Source of the DNA: a virus
Length of the DNA stretch: 24,027 nucleotides
Virus record (IMG/VR): IMGVR_UViG_3300037427_000790
Span: 1 to 24,027 of that record
Reading direction: 5' to 3' (one strand)
The notes under the pieces were generated by a model that saw nothing but the letters and a program-made list of their open reading frames with translations, did no database searches and was not told the DNA's origin. The position numbers were made by a program, and so were the translations under genes. The stretch's first letter is position 1, and the number at the start of each line of letters is the position of its first letter. Shown here piece after piece: positions 22,813 through 24,027 of the stretch.

Positions 22813-23015
22813 TAAAAATCATAACTTGGATTAATTTCGCTGCTTTCATCTTGGGAGTAGCGGGATTAGGTGGTGCATTTATTTTTAGATCAAAAATCTT
22901 TGATGCAGTACTCGATGGTGTCAAAAAAGAACTTCCTTCTTTAGTGCAAGGAGCTATGCCAGAAATGCCCAAAGTGCCTGAGATGACTGGCCCTGTGCTT
23001 CCGTTCGGGAAATAA
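22809..23015 (+). CDS. Small single-pass membrane protein
   Basis: This 68-residue protein has one hydrophobic segment at residues 4-26 (ITWINFAAFILGVAGLGGAF), a basic flank (FRSK), an amphipathic stretch KIFDAVLDGVKKELPSLVQG, and a Pro/Met-rich tail ending TGPVLP. It resembles small membrane proteins repeatedly seen in marine cyanophages. Size and one transmembrane segment would also fit a class III holin, but no lysis enzyme is nearby. It is coupled to the previous gene by an ATGA overlap and to the next by a one-base gap. The function is unknown. Confidence 0.68.
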   Translation: MIKIITWINFAAFILGVAGLGGAFIFRSKIFDAVLDGVKKELPSLVQGAMPEMPKVPEMTGPVLPFGK

Positions 23016-23016
23016 A

Positions 23017-23574
23017 ATGATCCAATTTAAATCCTTTAACGGCCTAACTTCTTTAGTGTTAGGTGGAGGGCTTATTGCCACCAATTTTATGAGTTTAAAT
23101 TTATTAGCTCGTAAGGACTCAAGCATCCCAGACATAGCAAAGCTAAGTTCAACACCTTACAGTTCAATTCAAATCAGGAGTGAGACAAAATCTGATGGTG
23201 CAGAGGAGTGGATGTTTCACTCGAAACAACATGATCCAAAGCTAGTAACTACCATCATAGATGACGAAAAGCCTACGTTCTCTGGTGGCGTGAAGAAGAA
23301 ATATGTTCATAAACAAGACGTAGCTCAATTTGCAATCTATCCGAAAGGACAGGACGGAAAACTTTCAGCAGATCAGATTGCCTGTATTGAAAAAATGGCT
23401 CAAGGAAAATCGAATGGCATGATGATTGCTGACGCTGCTTCAGTTCAAGTGACACCAGCTATAGCAAGCGTTCCCATCGTTGGCCCGGTATTGGCAGGCA
23501 TTTTCTTTGGTCAAGCTAGAAAACAAGTAGGAAGTGCAGCAAGTGATCTTGCTGGGCAATGGAATGATTGCTGA
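23017..23574 (+). CDS. Membrane-associated protein of unknown function
   Basis: This 185-residue protein has an N-terminal hydrophobic segment (residues 10-30, SLVLGGGLIATNFMSLNLLA), which may be a signal anchor. A polar middle follows with YSSIQIRSETKSDGAEEWM. Near the C-terminus is a Gly/Ala/Pro-rich hydrophobic stretch (SVPIVGPVLAGIFFGQ) that resembles a glycine zipper, before a polar AASDLAGQWNDC tail. Both hydrophobic segments suggest insertion in the envelope or in the virion. It lies in the small-gene cluster and ends in a TGATG overlap with the third oxygenase gene. Similar layouts occur in cyanophage proteins as far as I recall, without a known role. Confidence 0.65.
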   Translation: MIQFKSFNGLTSLVLGGGLIATNFMSLNLLARKDSSIPDIAKLSSTPYSSIQIRSETKSDGAEEWMFHSKQHDPKLVTTIIDDEKPTFSGGVKKKYVHKQDVAQFAIYPKGQDGKLSADQIACIEKMAQGKSNGMMIADAASVQVTPAIASVPIVGPVLAGIFFGQARKQVGSAASDLAGQWNDC

Positions 23575-24027
23575 TGTATTTATCAAATTATATATATTTA
23601 GCTAATTTTTTTACAGCAGATGAATGTAATCAAATTATTAATACTAATGCTGACAATTTTGAGGAAGGTACAGTAAATGGAAATGATACATTAGAAGGTC
23701 AAAAAGCTGTATTAAAATTAAGAAACTCAAAGGTAAAATTTTTAACTTTGGATAGTCCTTGTGGTTATTTATTAAAAAAAATGGCAGATAGGGTTAAAGA
23801 TCTTGCGGAAAGATATTATCAAACTTATTTATCAAGTTTTGAAGCTATTCAATTAGCAGAATATAATAAAAATAATTTTTATAATTGGCATACTGATGCT
23901 ACTGGTGCTATTGATAGTTATATACAAAGAGATATTTCAGCGTCTTTAATTCTTAGTAAAAAATCAGATTATACTGGTGGTTCTTTACAATTTATTGTTC
24001 CAGAAAAAATATCAGATAGTAACATTA
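23574..24027 (+). CDS. 2-oxoglutarate/Fe(II) oxygenase-like protein, third of three, cut by window end
   Basis: An open frame runs from ATG 23574 (one base shared with the upstream stop, TGATG) to the right edge, giving 151 residues without a stop. Residues 101-108 read NFYNWHTD, the His106-x-Asp108 iron-binding pair. RDISASLILSKKSDYTGG followed by SLQF is the conserved strand after it in prolyl-4-hydroxylase / PKHD-type oxygenases. The distal His and the oxoglutarate-binding Arg should lie beyond the window. It differs clearly from both other oxygenases in this window and is closer to the PKHD branch. It may share the promoter at 22574. Confidence 0.82.
   Translation, partial: MYLSNYIYLANFFTADECNQIINTNADNFEEGTVNGNDTLEGQKAVLKLRNSKVKFLTLDSPCGYLLKKMADRVKDLAERYYQTYLSSFEAIQLAEYNKNNFYNWHTDATGAIDSYIQRDISASLILSKKSDYTGGSLQFIVPEKISDSNI

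Noticed and set aside
20243-24027. Diversity-generating retroelement targeting the adhesin
   Set aside because: No reverse transcriptase gene and no template/variable repeat pair was seen within the window.
1-24027. tRNA genes, insertion sequences, integrase or attachment sites
   Set aside because: No cloverleaf, transposase, integrase or terminal inverted repeats were recognised on either strand by eye.

Overview
The window is a stretch of the late structural region of a tailed phage with a long, non-contractile (siphovirus-type) tail. All 23 supported genes lie on the + strand, tightly packed and often overlapping by 1 to 10 bases. The longest non-coding gap is about 60 bases, so no stretch of more than 300 bases lacks a gene. 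The DNA is AT-rich. The style of the fibre proteins, the 2-oxoglutarate/Fe(II) oxygenase genes and the set of small membrane proteins recall marine phages, especially cyanophages. That host assignment is an inference from gene style; no host marker is present.

Layout. Bases 1-179 are the tail end of a virion protein gene, closed by a strong terminator (190-218). Bases 222-2039 hold the neck and tail tube: a head-tail joining protein, a tail terminator, a small gene whose reading frame runs into the next gene, and the major tail tube protein, closed by a second terminator (2016-2039). Bases 2077-5181 encode the tail assembly chaperones and the tape measure protein. The chaperones show the classic lambda G/GT arrangement: a canonical A AAA AAC slippery heptamer at 2400-2406 joins a 110-residue G protein to a downstream open frame without its own strong start, ending at 2759. 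Bases 5178-10359 encode the tail tip: a gpL/gpM-position protein, an NlpC/P60-like protein lacking an obvious catalytic histidine, and a roughly 1,400-residue gpJ-like tip protein with no in-frame ATG or GTG start.

Bases 10359-12103 hold three smaller tail proteins, two of which share a motif and look like tail-tube-fold paralogues. Bases 12145-21031 encode the receptor-binding apparatus: a 2,169-residue fibre with about 70 tandem decapeptide units, a second fibre built from some of the same downstream modules, and a glycine-rich, adhesin-like protein with the best Shine-Dalgarno sequence in the window. Bases 21034-24027 hold a conserved-looking small protein, three different 2OG-Fe(II) oxygenases (the third cut by the window end) and, between them, three small genes (one coiled coil, two membrane proteins) behind a good sigma-70-type promoter.

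Working together: the first part builds the neck and tube, the chaperones load tube subunits onto the tape measure, the tip proteins initiate tail assembly and penetrate the host, and the fibres and adhesin recognise it. The terminators after abundant virion proteins and promoter-like sites near 10760 and 22574 suggest that dosage is tuned within one long late transcript. The oxygenases next to the fibre genes are the most open functional question.
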